64,000 nucleotides of DNA from Ottowia testudinis (GTDB lineage: Bacteria > Pseudomonadota > Gammaproteobacteria > Burkholderiales > Burkholderiaceae_C). The notes beneath the pieces are model-generated. The model made no database searches. It was not told the origin of the DNA and saw nothing but the letters and a program-made list of their open reading frames with translations. Position 1 is the stretch's first letter, and every line of letters begins with the position of its first letter. Position numbers and translations under genes: made by a program. Positions 27,041 through 35,630 of this stretch are shown one piece after another. The stretch is from the NCBI RefSeq assembly GCF_017498525.1, contig NZ_CP071796.1:3100001-3164000 (forward strand). Reading direction: 5' to 3'.

Positions 27041-27592
27041 TCAATTGATCATTTCGTCCAGCGTGGCGCGAGACTTGGCATCGGGGCTGCTGTGCCCCTC
27101 TTCGTCGCGCCAGCGGATGTCGGCAAGGTTTTCGCCGGAAAGTACGTAGGCCTTGGCAAAACCCGCCACAAAACCGCCTTGCACCGGGGTGAGTTGATAG
27201 AGGTGGAAATCCAGCAAGGGACTGATGACATCCATGAATTTGCCAAACCGCTCATGGAACTTGTTCAGCATTGCGTTGAATGCCTCGCTGCCGCGCTCCA
27301 GCTCTATGGCGGTGCATTGCAGCGTCAGGCGGCGGCGGGCGAACGGGTTTTTTGCGTCGGCTTCGCTTTCGATGAACATGGCCGCACAGCGCCCAGTGGC
27401 AGCAAGGTTGGCGCAATGCTTGGCCAGCTCGCTCACATAGATGTAGTAGCGCCCCTCGCTCTCAACGAAAGGGGCATAACTCGCTTCAGGTATGCCCGCG
27501 CTGTTACAAGTGGCCAGTTGCACGGTTTGCTGGCTATGCGCCAGGACGCGCGCTTCCTCGATACGGGTTTGAAGATCGTTGCGTTCATTCAT
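27041..27592 (-). CDS. hutZ: Haem oxygenase-like HutZ/HugZ family protein
   Basis: 183 residues with the split-barrel FMN-binding fold (LATCNSAGIPEASYAPFVES). HutZ and HugZ use this fold to bind and oxidatively open haem and release iron. The C-terminal haem-ligand loop EEGHS is present, matching His170 of Vibrio cholerae HutZ. A good AAGGAG ribosome site precedes the ATG. It lies between the haem receptor and hmuS. Confidence 0.9.
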   Translation of the reverse strand: MNERNDLQTRIEEARVLAHSQQTVQLATCNSAGIPEASYAPFVESEGRYYIYVSELAKHCANLAATGRCAAMFIESEADAKNPFARRRLTLQCTAIELERGSEAFNAMLNKFHERFGKFMDVISPLLDFHLYQLTPVQGGFVAGFAKAYVLSGENLADIRWRDEEGHSSPDAKSRATLDEMIN

Positions 27593-27611
27593 GACAGGTC
27601 TCCTTGGGTGG

Positions 27612-29828
27612 TTAAAACTCGTACTTCATGGAAACTTGCACATTGCGACCGGCTCCGGTGTACGCATCCACCACTGCGCTATTGGCCGCCAGACCGCGCA
27701 CGTCCGCCCAGCGCCAGTATTTGGTGTTGAACAGATTGCCGATGCGTGCATGGATCGTCAGGTTGCGCATGGGCTTGAAGTACGCACCGACGTCGACCAC
27801 GGTGGCCGCAGCGGGAATGAAAGCGGGCGTGGGTGCGCCCGTGTTTGACATGGCCGGGCTCACGCTGTTGGCAGCCTTTTTGCCGCTGTACACGGCGTTG
27901 GCCTGCATGCCCCAGCGTGCGGCGTCGTAACGCACGCCCAGCACGGCTTTGAGCGGATTGACACTATCCAGTGGCGTGGTGACGCCACCGGCCTCGCTTT
28001 CACCCTTGGTGTAGGCCAAGCCCGCGTTGAGCGTCCAGTCTTTGGCCACCGCCCACTCGGCGCGCGCCTCGGCACCCCGGATGCGCGCACGGGCCAGGTT
28101 GACATACTGGAATACCGTTGGATTGGCTGCCGTGCCTGCGCCGCCCACCACCTGCTGGCTGATGAAGTTGTCGTAGCGGTTGTCGAACGCCGCCACCGAG
28201 TAGCGCAGATCGCCCAAGGCGCCACGTGCGCCGATTTCAAAGCTGTTGGCACGCTCCGCCTTGAGATTGGGATTTCCGACAGAGGCATAACCCATCACCG
28301 GGTTGGTAAACCCGTTGTTGACCTGATCCGGCGTCGGTGCACGAAAGCCTTTGGCCCATTGCGCATAGGGCGCAAACGCAGGATTCAGACGCCACACCAC
28401 ACCCAGACGCGGGCTGACGGCCTGGTCTGAAAGTTTGGCCAACTGCCCCGTGTAACCTGCAGCTGAGGGCTTGAGCGCATAGTGGTCAAAGCGCAAACCC
28501 GGAATGACGCTAACCGCGCCGAACTCCATTTCACTTTGCACGAAGGCCCCCGCCAGCGTGTAGGCGGTATCGGGGAAAGGCTTGGTTGGAAACTTTTCGC
28601 CCACGGGCGGCACAGTGCCATCGCGTGTGGCCTGGATCTGGGCGCGGCTGACATCGAAACCATAAGTCAGCCGCTGGTTCACTGGCGCGCTGAAGTTGCT
28701 CTCCAGCAGCGTGGACAGGCCCGCCACATTCGAGCGGTAGTGGTTGTCACGCGTACGGTCGGCGGCGGTGTGGCGGTCTTCCAGCGACAACTGGCTGACA
28801 TGCGCGCCTTGCCAGTACAGCTTGGTTTCAGCGCGCTGCACCCAAGCGGCGTTCAGATCGGTGTAGCGGTGCTCCAGCGAAACGCGGTCTCGCGCCACGC
28901 GGTCTTGGGCTTGCAAACCGATAACGCTGGTGGCGGTCAGCGGCGGCTTGGCGCGGGCGGAAAAAACCTCGGTGTCTTGCTTGCGTCGCAGCGATTCCAG
29001 CGTCAGACCCAATTGATGCGCGCTGTTGACCGTATAGAGGGCCTTGCCCAGCAGGTAGCCGTTGTCATAGTCCAGGGGATTGGGTGCGGTGCGATCTCCA
29101 TTCAAGCTGCTGTTGCTGCCCATGTTGGCCGTTTCATGCCCGCGCCGATAACTGCCCAGCAGCAGGGTCTGCCAGCCACCGCTTTTCCCAGCCACCCCCA
29201 GCGTGCCATTCCATGATTTGTCCACGCTGGCATAGCCGGTGCGCGCAAACCCGCCGAAGTTGGCATCGCCCTTGAGCAGGTCAGACGGATCCAGTGTGCG
29301 GAAACTCACCGCGCCGGCCAACCCGTCGCTGCCAAACTGGGTAGACGCAGGGCCGCGCAGCACCTCCACGGTTTTAAGGCCATCGGCAGCCACATAGTCG
29401 CCGCGCCCGGTGGAGAACGCCGCGAATGAAAACGCATTGGGCACACGAATACCGTCCACCGTCATCAGCACCTGATTGCCTTCCAGCCCCCGGATATTGA
29501 TGCCCTCCACCCCAGCGCGGCCCGTGGCCGAACCAGCCGCCGTGAAGCGCGCGGGGGCAGCACGCACTGACAGGTCAACCTCGTCGTCGAGCAAGTCTTT
29601 CAAATTACGCGGATCGCGCTCTTCGATGGCACGGCGCGGCGTGACGGTGACGGTGGCGGGCACATCATCAACTGCGCGCTCGGTGCGGGTGGCCGTGACA
29701 GTGACTTCTTTGAGCGGGGTGGCCTGCTCTTTGTCCGGCGTGTGGCTGGGCTGCTCGGCAGCAGCCAACAGCGGGCTTGCGCCCCAAGCCATTGCCAGCG
29801 CCAACGCCAGCGGGTTCATGCGCAGCAT
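27612..29828 (-). CDS. hmuR: TonB-dependent haem/haemoglobin receptor
   Basis: A 738-residue outer-membrane receptor: signal peptide (about 1-23), TonB box region (LKEVTVTATRTE), plug (INIRGLEGNQVLMTVDGIRV) and barrel ending VQVSMKYEF. The two blocks typical of haem receptors, FRAP and NPNL, are both present (FRAPTPDQVNNGF, VGNPNLKAERANSFEIG). Unusually, no His lies between them, although in Yersinia HemR a ligand His is in this stretch. It is the first large gene after hemP in the Fur-controlled haem operon. Confidence 0.92.
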   Translation of the reverse strand: MLRMNPLALALAMAWGASPLLAAAEQPSHTPDKEQATPLKEVTVTATRTERAVDDVPATVTVTPRRAIEERDPRNLKDLLDDEVDLSVRAAPARFTAAGSATGRAGVEGINIRGLEGNQVLMTVDGIRVPNAFSFAAFSTGRGDYVAADGLKTVEVLRGPASTQFGSDGLAGAVSFRTLDPSDLLKGDANFGGFARTGYASVDKSWNGTLGVAGKSGGWQTLLLGSYRRGHETANMGSNSSLNGDRTAPNPLDYDNGYLLGKALYTVNSAHQLGLTLESLRRKQDTEVFSARAKPPLTATSVIGLQAQDRVARDRVSLEHRYTDLNAAWVQRAETKLYWQGAHVSQLSLEDRHTAADRTRDNHYRSNVAGLSTLLESNFSAPVNQRLTYGFDVSRAQIQATRDGTVPPVGEKFPTKPFPDTAYTLAGAFVQSEMEFGAVSVIPGLRFDHYALKPSAAGYTGQLAKLSDQAVSPRLGVVWRLNPAFAPYAQWAKGFRAPTPDQVNNGFTNPVMGYASVGNPNLKAERANSFEIGARGALGDLRYSVAAFDNRYDNFISQQVVGGAGTAANPTVFQYVNLARARIRGAEARAEWAVAKDWTLNAGLAYTKGESEAGGVTTPLDSVNPLKAVLGVRYDAARWGMQANAVYSGKKAANSVSPAMSNTGAPTPAFIPAAATVVDVGAYFKPMRNLTIHARIGNLFNTKYWRWADVRGLAANSAVVDAYTGAGRNVQVSMKYEF

Positions 29829-29893
29829 GGTGCTTCATCCTTTCGGGTGGGCACTGGCTGGCGACAAGCTGGCTGGTGCGGGGTTGTGGGTGA

Positions 29894-30106
29894 CTATTTC
29901 GTCAGGATCAACTTGCCTGCCTTGGTGAGCCTTAAGCGGTAAATGCCGCCTTCGTGCTCAATCTCTACTTCATGCCTGTTACCCAGCAGTTGCATGCTGG
30001 AGACTCGATGCCCTGCTAGGACATTTGGCTTGTGCCCAAGCTGCACTGACACAGGCTTGTGCCCAAGCTGCACTGACACAGGCTTGATGCGCTTGCTGAT
30101 GTCCAT
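29894..30106 (-). CDS. hemP: Haemin uptake protein HemP, with duplicated segment
   Basis: A short protein (70 residues from ATG 30106) with the HemP C-terminus VEIEHEGGIYRLRLTKAGK LILTK. HemP proteins are needed for or regulate haem receptor expression; in some betaproteobacteria HemP/HmuP binds DNA as a co-activator with Fur. A 27-bp tandem duplication adds a repeated nine-residue unit (PVSVQLGHK). An upstream ATG at 30127 is at the predicted transcription start and so is less likely. First gene of the haem operon. Confidence 0.82.
   Translation of the reverse strand: MDISKRIKPVSVQLGHKPVSVQLGHKPNVLAGHRVSSMQLLGNRHEVEIEHEGGIYRLRLTKAGKLILTK
30027..30080. repeat. Perfect 27-bp tandem duplication in hemP
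   Basis: GGCTTGTGCCCAAGCTGCAC then TGACACA is present twice without a mismatch (30027-30053 and 30054-30080), with six bases of a third unit. It keeps the frame. Confidence 0.95.
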
Positions 30107-30133
30107 GGGAGTAGTTGAAGAAATCATGAAGGC

Positions 30134-30174
30134 ATTGTACACCGAAATGAGAATGATTCTCAATCGTATACAAT
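30134..30174. promoter_or_regulatory. Divergent Fur-controlled promoters of hemP and DUF2325 gene
   Basis: AAATGAGAATGATTCTCAA at 30145-30163 is a near-ideal Fur box. On the minus strand TTGAGA (30163-30158) and TACAAT (30139-30134), 18 bases apart, form a strong promoter for hemP. On the plus strand TATACAAT (30167-30174) is a -10 for the DUF2325 gene. One Fur dimer array could close both. Confidence 0.88.
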
Positions 30175-30243
30175 TTAGTTCGTTTTCCCATTCTTTGCTC
30201 CAGTGCGCGCAGATCAGAAGTCGATCAAAGGCCAAATCAAAGA

Positions 30244-31557
30244 ATGCCCTTCAAAGAGATTACAACCGTGTGCAAAAAGTGTGAGACCGTTCCTGTCTTG
30301 GCTGCTGTATCCAAGCCGCCGCAGACACAATCCATCACGCCACAACTGGTGCAGACTTTGATGCCAGCGGTGCCGATTGCCGAACTGGGCGTTCGCAAGC
30401 GCAAAAAAATTTGGACACTTTCTTCGCGCTGGCATTGCCCGCTGGTGGGCACTTGCCTGCCGCTGGGTGAGATGCGCAAGATCGCCATGAGAGAGGGGTA
30501 TCAAACCCGTGGCGCATCTGACTATGACGTACATGGTCTGGTCGTCACGCAGTGCCACACCCGCACCCCCATCGCTGAATTGGTTCAACGCTATCTGGAC
30601 AAGCACTATGCGGCAGCATTGATGCGCTTTACCCGCATTCGGGGTGAGGATCAGGCGCTGGCGCTATGGCGCGAAGAAGTCGCCAGCGGTCAGGACATTA
30701 CCGGCGCCTTGTGGGCTGCCTGGACGCACCCGGACATTGATGCCAAGGCTGGAGAGATTATCTTTGGTGATATCCACATGCTCTCGCACCAGGTCGGATC
30801 CCAGGCGCGGGCTGATTTGCGCCTGCAGGAGCGCTTGAAGCACGACAACGCCGAACTGCTCAAACGCAACCGCCAGCTCCAACAGGAAATTGACAAGGCG
30901 CGGCTGCTGAAAAGCAACGCTGTGGCGCAACTGGAGCGCGATCTGGATGCCGCGCGCTCGCAACTGGCGCACTACTCGCAACGCGAAGCGCAGTTCGATT
31001 TGGCGCAGCGTCTGCGCCACGAACACGCCGCGTTGCGCGAGCGCGCCGAGACGCTGGATTTGCGTGTGAACACGCTGACCGAGCGCAATACCGAACTTCA
31101 GCGTCAATACGCCGAAGCGCAAGTCCAGCAAGCCGAACTTCACGAAGAACTGCTTGGAGCCGAAAGCGCACTGGCTTTGCTGCTGGACGATGCGCCGCAG
31201 GCGCCCTGTGCGCAAGACTGTCCGGTGCCACCACGATTGAGTGGGCGCTGTGTGTTGTGCATTGGCGGGCGACAGAATCTGGTCCAAGGCTACCGTCGGC
31301 TGGTGGAGGCGCACGAAGGCCGCTTCATGCACCACGACGGCGGTCAAGAAGAAAGCTTGCACCGCATCGACGCCATCGTCTCTGGTGTGGACGCGGTGGT
31401 ATGCCAGTCAGGCTGCGTCAGCCACGGTGCCTACTGGAAGATCAAGGACGCCTGTAAGAAGCTGGGCAAGCCCTGCGTGTTTGTGGCATCGCCGGGCATT
31501 GCGAGCTTTGCGCGAAGCCTTGAAACCCTCACTGCACAGGCCGTCGGCAGCGCCTGA
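30244..31557 (+). CDS. DUF2325 protein with central coiled coil
   Basis: 437 residues, probably cytoplasmic. The N-terminal part holds Cys pairs (VCKKCETV) and a conserved region (SRWHCPLVGTCLPLGEMRKI). A long heptad-rich segment follows at about 195-320 (LKRNRQLQQEIDKARLL). The C-terminal DUF2325 domain is at about 335-430, with VLCIGGRQNLVQGYRRLVE and VVCQSGCVSHGAYWKIK. The function of DUF2325 is unknown. Expression from the divergent Fur box opposite hemP and an apparent operon with a ferritin-like gene 38 bases downstream point to a role in iron or haem response. Confidence 0.8.
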   Translation: MPFKEITTVCKKCETVPVLAAVSKPPQTQSITPQLVQTLMPAVPIAELGVRKRKKIWTLSSRWHCPLVGTCLPLGEMRKIAMREGYQTRGASDYDVHGLVVTQCHTRTPIAELVQRYLDKHYAAALMRFTRIRGEDQALALWREEVASGQDITGALWAAWTHPDIDAKAGEIIFGDIHMLSHQVGSQARADLRLQERLKHDNAELLKRNRQLQQEIDKARLLKSNAVAQLERDLDAARSQLAHYSQREAQFDLAQRLRHEHAALRERAETLDLRVNTLTERNTELQRQYAEAQVQQAELHEELLGAESALALLLDDAPQAPCAQDCPVPPRLSGRCVLCIGGRQNLVQGYRRLVEAHEGRFMHHDGGQEESLHRIDAIVSGVDAVVCQSGCVSHGAYWKIKDACKKLGKPCVFVASPGIASFARSLETLTAQAVGSA

Positions 31558-31595
31558 GCAGTGGATCTTTCAAAGCTGCCATTTCAGGAGTTCCT

Positions 31596-32057
31596 ATGTC
31601 CAAAGCCCTCGAAACCGAACGCGCCATTGCCGTTCTTAATCAGATCATGGAGGCTGAACTGGCCGGTGTGGTGCGCTACACGCATTACGCCATGATGGTT
31701 TATGGTCACAACCGCATTCCCATTGTTGGCTGGTTGCGCGAGCAGGCCACCGAAGGACTGACCCATGCGCAACGCGCGGGCGAACTGATCACATTGCTGG
31801 GCGGCCATCCGTCACTCAAGATCGGCGCACTTCTGGAAACACACCAGCACGGCATCGAAGCCATTCTGCGCGAATCGCTGGAGCACGAAACCCAGGCCAA
31901 GGCGCTGTATTACGAACTACTGGAAATCGCTCACGGATCATCGGTGCTGTTGGAGGAATACGCCCGAGAAATGATCTGCGAAGAAGAATTGCACGCCGAC
32001 GAGGTCGACAAGATGCTGCGTAAACCCGGCGACATGAAGGTTTACGCGCAGGCGTAA
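31596..32057 (+). CDS. Ferritin-like (bacterioferritin/Dps-related) protein
   Basis: 153 residues, all helical, with a spaced set of Glu and His that fits a di-iron four-helix bundle (EAELAGVVRYTHYAMM, EQATEGLTHAQRAGE, LEHETQAKALYYELLE, EEELHADEVDKML). It differs from the two Bfr subunits at 14-15 kb and lacks their NYLQ ending. Likely stores or detoxifies iron. An AGGAG site precedes the ATG. It shares a transcript with the DUF2325 gene. Confidence 0.82.
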   Translation: MSKALETERAIAVLNQIMEAELAGVVRYTHYAMMVYGHNRIPIVGWLREQATEGLTHAQRAGELITLLGGHPSLKIGALLETHQHGIEAILRESLEHETQAKALYYELLEIAHGSSVLLEEYAREMICEEELHADEVDKMLRKPGDMKVYAQA

Positions 32058-32073
32058 CGGTTTTTGTCAGCAG

Positions 32074-32113
32074 ATTTGCATTCCAGGCGCAGAACGCTCC
32101 TTGGAATGCAAAT
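32074..32113. repeat. 12-bp perfect inverted repeat upstream of AraC gene
   Basis: ATTTGCATTCCA (32074-32085) and TGGAATGCAAAT (32102-32113) flank a 16-base loop. No T-run follows on either side, so it may be a protein-binding site or an RNA hairpin at the end of the ferritin-like mRNA. Confidence 0.7.
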
Positions 32114-32266
32114 AGATACACGATATCTGATGTGGAATTTATTCGCCGATTCACACCAACAAACACCCCGGCAATTCAGGGTTTGGGTTTTCGCGCATTT
32201 TTCCGTATTCGCTGGAAACGGTTTGTGCTTCAAGTGTTTGAGAGGCTGAAAAGGCGCTAGAAATCC

Positions 32267-33283
32267 ATGAAAAACCTCTTTGACGATTTATTTTCTCACG
32301 CCCGCTCCCACCCCATGACCTGCGGCATCACTGTGGATGTGACCGCATCAGGCCAACGCCGTGCGCATGCACACTTTGAACAAAGCGCGCGGGGGAGTTT
32401 CACAGCGCAGGAGTTGCCGGGTGGGTTGGTGCTGTCGGTTCTGGATGGACAGGTGCTGCGCGACATTCAACTTGTGGAGGGGGAGCAAGAAGAGTACGCG
32501 CCTCCTTTGAGCATATCGGTGGTGTTGACGGGACGCTCCGTGTTGCGCATGCACGGTGGCCGATTGCACACAACGCGCCCAGACGGAGATCTGTGGCACA
32601 TGGTGGGTGCGCCGGGTGTGCTGGAGAGCACGATGCTGACCGGGGCTTTTCGCACTTGCCACATCGGTCTTTCACGCCCGCTGCTCGAGCGCTGGCTGCA
32701 AAGCCTTACCCACGATGGCAACGCACAGCGCCGTATTGCCGCCGTGCTGGAGGGGCAGGAGCCGCAAGGGCTGAGTTTTCAATCTCTGCCTGCAGGCATG
32801 GCGCACACCGCGCGCTGCCTGCACGCTTTGCACGCTAGAAGCGCCGAGGAGCCGGCACAGCCGCTTACCTTTGGACAATGCCTGCAAGCCGAAGGGTTTG
32901 CACTGACCTTGCTTGGTCAGTGGCTGGAGTTACCAGGCGGTACCGGCACTTGCACCGTGCAACACAAGCGACTGGTGCATGCCGTGGATGCTGCCTTGGA
33001 CATTGTCCGCGCAGAGTACGCCAGTGCCTTATCCATCAGCGCTTTGGCGCAGCGCGTGGGCACCAATGAGTGTTACCTTAAGCGCGCCTTTCGCGAGCGC
33101 ACCGGCATGGGCATTGCCCAATACATCCGCGAGCAACGCATGAATACGGCCTTGGCACTGCTCGAAAACGGGCGTTTGAGCGTGAACCAGGTGGCGCAGC
33201 ACGTCGGCTACCAAAGCATGGGGCATTTTGCGCACGCTTTTCGTGAGCAGCACGGCTATTTGCCATCACAAGTGCGCCAATAA
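32267..33283 (+). CDS. AraC family activator (PchR/AlcR/YbtA type)
   Basis: A 338-residue regulator with a sensor region (about 1-215) and a C-terminal AraC DNA-binding domain (about 240-335): LSISALAQRVGTNECYLKRA is the first helix-turn-helix and LSVNQVAQHVGYQSMGHFAH the second. It belongs with siderophore-responsive activators that turn on a receptor operon when the ferri-siderophore is present. The target is probably the fyuA-like promoter 140 bases downstream, which carries a direct repeat. The 209-base leader contains an inverted repeat but no obvious Fur box. Confidence 0.9.
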   Translation: MKNLFDDLFSHARSHPMTCGITVDVTASGQRRAHAHFEQSARGSFTAQELPGGLVLSVLDGQVLRDIQLVEGEQEEYAPPLSISVVLTGRSVLRMHGGRLHTTRPDGDLWHMVGAPGVLESTMLTGAFRTCHIGLSRPLLERWLQSLTHDGNAQRRIAAVLEGQEPQGLSFQSLPAGMAHTARCLHALHARSAEEPAQPLTFGQCLQAEGFALTLLGQWLELPGGTGTCTVQHKRLVHAVDAALDIVRAEYASALSISALAQRVGTNECYLKRAFRERTGMGIAQYIREQRMNTALALLENGRLSVNQVAQHVGYQSMGHFAHAFREQHGYLPSQVRQ

Positions 33284-33338
33284 AATTTTCTTCATTTGTT
33301 TGGATGAAGCGCAAACGCGGCTGACGCTGTGTTTGATT

Positions 33339-33377
33339 AATTCCCGCTTGGAATAGCAATTTCCCGCTTGGGATGCG
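33339..33377 (+). promoter_or_regulatory. Direct repeat, probable AraC-activator site of metallophore operon
   Basis: TTCCCGCTTGGAATAGC (33341) and TTCCCGCTTGGGATGCG (33361) are repeated at exactly 20-bp spacing, two helical turns, just upstream of the -10 region. This is how AraC-type siderophore regulators usually bind. Confidence 0.75.
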
Positions 33378-33382
33378 GCTTT

Positions 33383-33403
33383 ATATGAGAATGGTTCTCA
33401 TTT
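33383..33403 (+). promoter_or_regulatory. Fur box of the metallophore operon
   Basis: ATATGAGAATGGTTCTCATT is nearly symmetric and close to the Fur consensus. It overlaps a TTATAT -10 candidate (33381-33386), so Fur would block RNA polymerase here. Confidence 0.88.
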
Positions 33404-33422
33404 ATTAAATGGAGCCCTTCGC

Positions 33423-35630
33423 ATGCCGCGCCGCCTTTACGTCCCTTTTATCTCGTCTTTTCCCATACCATCTTCTGCTGAATTTTCCACAAAGGGATTG
33501 CGCCTAAGCACACTGAGCTTGGCGGTTTGCAGTGTTTGCATCGCACCCGCCTGGGCACAGCAAGCCGCGCCTGCCCCCGCTGCGCCACCTGGGGCAACTG
33601 CGGGGGACGCAGCCCATGCGGAAGCGGCGACGCTGCCCGCCGTTACCGTTACGGCGCGCAAGAGCGCAGAAAGCGCCAAAGACTTGCCATTCACGGTGCA
33701 ATCGATCGGTGGCGAGGAGATTGAAGCGCGACGCCTGGGCGCGCTCGAAGATGTATTGCGCGCCACGCCTGGCGTAGATGTGAACTCTGGGGGGGGTATG
33801 AACGATGCCAATGTGCGCATACGCGGCGTAGGCTCGCTCTTCCAAGTCAGCGCCGACGACAGTTCGGTGATCATCAACCTGGATGGCGTGCCTTTGTCCA
33901 TGCGACATGCGAAGCTGGGCACACTGGATGTGGAGCGTGTGGAGGTGCTCAAAGGCCCGCAAGGCACCCTGTTAGGCCGCAACAGCGAAGCTGGAGCGAT
34001 CAACGTGATCAGCCGCAAACCCACGCGAGAGTTGGAAGGCCATGTGCGGGGAGAAATTGGCCAGCAGGGTCAGCGCCTGATTGAGGGCGCGGTGGGCGGG
34101 CCGTTAACGGAGCGTCTCAGTGGCCGGCTGGCCCTGCGACACAGCGGTGAGCACAATGTGGTGCAAAACCTGCAAACCGGCGCTCCGGTAGCCAAACCCA
34201 ACGATCTGGCGTGGCGCGGGTCACTGCTTTGGGACATGCAGCCTGGTACCAGCGCGCTGTTCACCACAGAACGCAGCCAGTCCAAAGAATATGCGGGTCT
34301 GGTAGTGCCCATTCCCTATACATGGCCCCCAGTGCAGGACATCACGCCCGACATGTTCGACGGCAACCGCAAAACACTGGCGCGCCACAGTGTGGAAATC
34401 AACCACGACCTGCCTTTTGCTCGGCTGACCAGCGTCACGGGCTATGTGACGGCAGACACTTTGGGACGAGGAGCCTATGACCGCATCGTCTCCAACCTTT
34501 TGCTAGGCATGCCGGTTGAAATCATCCGCGCCGACCGCATCGCCGAGCGCACGCTGGCGCAAGACCTGCGCCTGGCCTCGCTGCCTGCAGCGCCGGTGTT
34601 TTGGGTGGTGGGCTACAACTACCACCGTGGCAAGCGGCAGACCCATTCCGACATACCGCTCAGGCAAATGAACAGCCGTCTGGATTTTTCCGCCACCAGC
34701 CATGCCCTGTATGGTGAAGTGACATATCCGATGGCCGAGCGGCTCAAACTCACTGCGGGCTTGCGTCATACCTGGGAGGACAAGGACTACCGCGCGGCAT
34801 TCACCGCCGCAGGCACACCATCGTCTGACGCGCGGCAATTGCGCGATCGGTATTTCACCGGACGCCTGGGCGCAAGTTATGCAGTCACACCGCACAGCAA
34901 TGTCTACCTCATCTGGGCCCGTGGGCACAAATCGGGCGGCTTTAGCGACATCGCCACCCAAGTGGCTGACGGCAAGCCCTACCTGCCTGGCGCGGTGGAT
35001 AGTGTGGAGGCGGGCTGGAAAAGCGAGTCGGCAGACCGGCGCTGGCACCTGAACGTGGCGGCGTTTACCAACCGTGTCAAAGATGACCACTTGCTGGCCT
35101 ACAACCTCAGCAATTTCTCTAGCCAGGCCGTCAACGTCAATACGCGCAGCGACGGGTTGGAACTGCAAGGTCGCTGGCGCGCCACTCCGCGGCTCACGCT
35201 GTCAGGCGGGATGAGTTACATCCACGGCCGCATCGCCAGTCTGGCAGTAACCAACACGCCTGCAGGGGATGCCAAACCTGGCAATCGATTGCCGGATATC
35301 CCCAAGTGGAGCGCTACCGCCAGTATGGATTGGCGCCAGCCACTGCCGGCTTTTGCCGGGATGCAATCCCCTCAACTCGCCGCGCGCCTGAGCTGGCGCT
35401 ATGTGGGCAAGCGCGCCGCCGATCCGCAAAACAGCTTTGATCTCGGCGCCTATCACAAGGTGGACATGCGCGTGGGCGTTACGAGTGGTAGCACCGAGTT
35501 TTATGTGTGGGGCGACAACCTGCTCAACAAGCGGCATGACCTCTATGGCTACTACCTGTCGCCCAAACTGAATGTGGGCATGCCTGCACGCGGCCGCAGC
35601 TTGGGTATTGGGCTGGCGCATTACTTCTGA
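33423..35630 (+). CDS. TonB-dependent receptor, FyuA-like
   Basis: A 735-residue outer-membrane receptor. It has an unusually long N-terminus before the signal core (about 25-45, LSLAVCSVCIAPAWAQ), a TonB box region (LPAVTVTARKSAES), plug (IRGVGSLFQVSADDSSVII, VEVLKGPQGTLLGRNSEAGA) and barrel ending LGIGLAHYF. The layout and neighbours (AraC regulator, MFS, two ABC half-transporters) match the yersiniabactin uptake genes, so the ligand is probably a phenolate or thiazoline-type metallophore, by inference. GGAG precedes the ATG. Confidence 0.87.
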   Translation: MPRRLYVPFISSFPIPSSAEFSTKGLRLSTLSLAVCSVCIAPAWAQQAAPAPAAPPGATAGDAAHAEAATLPAVTVTARKSAESAKDLPFTVQSIGGEEIEARRLGALEDVLRATPGVDVNSGGGMNDANVRIRGVGSLFQVSADDSSVIINLDGVPLSMRHAKLGTLDVERVEVLKGPQGTLLGRNSEAGAINVISRKPTRELEGHVRGEIGQQGQRLIEGAVGGPLTERLSGRLALRHSGEHNVVQNLQTGAPVAKPNDLAWRGSLLWDMQPGTSALFTTERSQSKEYAGLVVPIPYTWPPVQDITPDMFDGNRKTLARHSVEINHDLPFARLTSVTGYVTADTLGRGAYDRIVSNLLLGMPVEIIRADRIAERTLAQDLRLASLPAAPVFWVVGYNYHRGKRQTHSDIPLRQMNSRLDFSATSHALYGEVTYPMAERLKLTAGLRHTWEDKDYRAAFTAAGTPSSDARQLRDRYFTGRLGASYAVTPHSNVYLIWARGHKSGGFSDIATQVADGKPYLPGAVDSVEAGWKSESADRRWHLNVAAFTNRVKDDHLLAYNLSNFSSQAVNVNTRSDGLELQGRWRATPRLTLSGGMSYIHGRIASLAVTNTPAGDAKPGNRLPDIPKWSATASMDWRQPLPAFAGMQSPQLAARLSWRYVGKRAADPQNSFDLGAYHKVDMRVGVTSGSTEFYVWGDNLLNKRHDLYGYYLSPKLNVGMPARGRSLGIGLAHYF

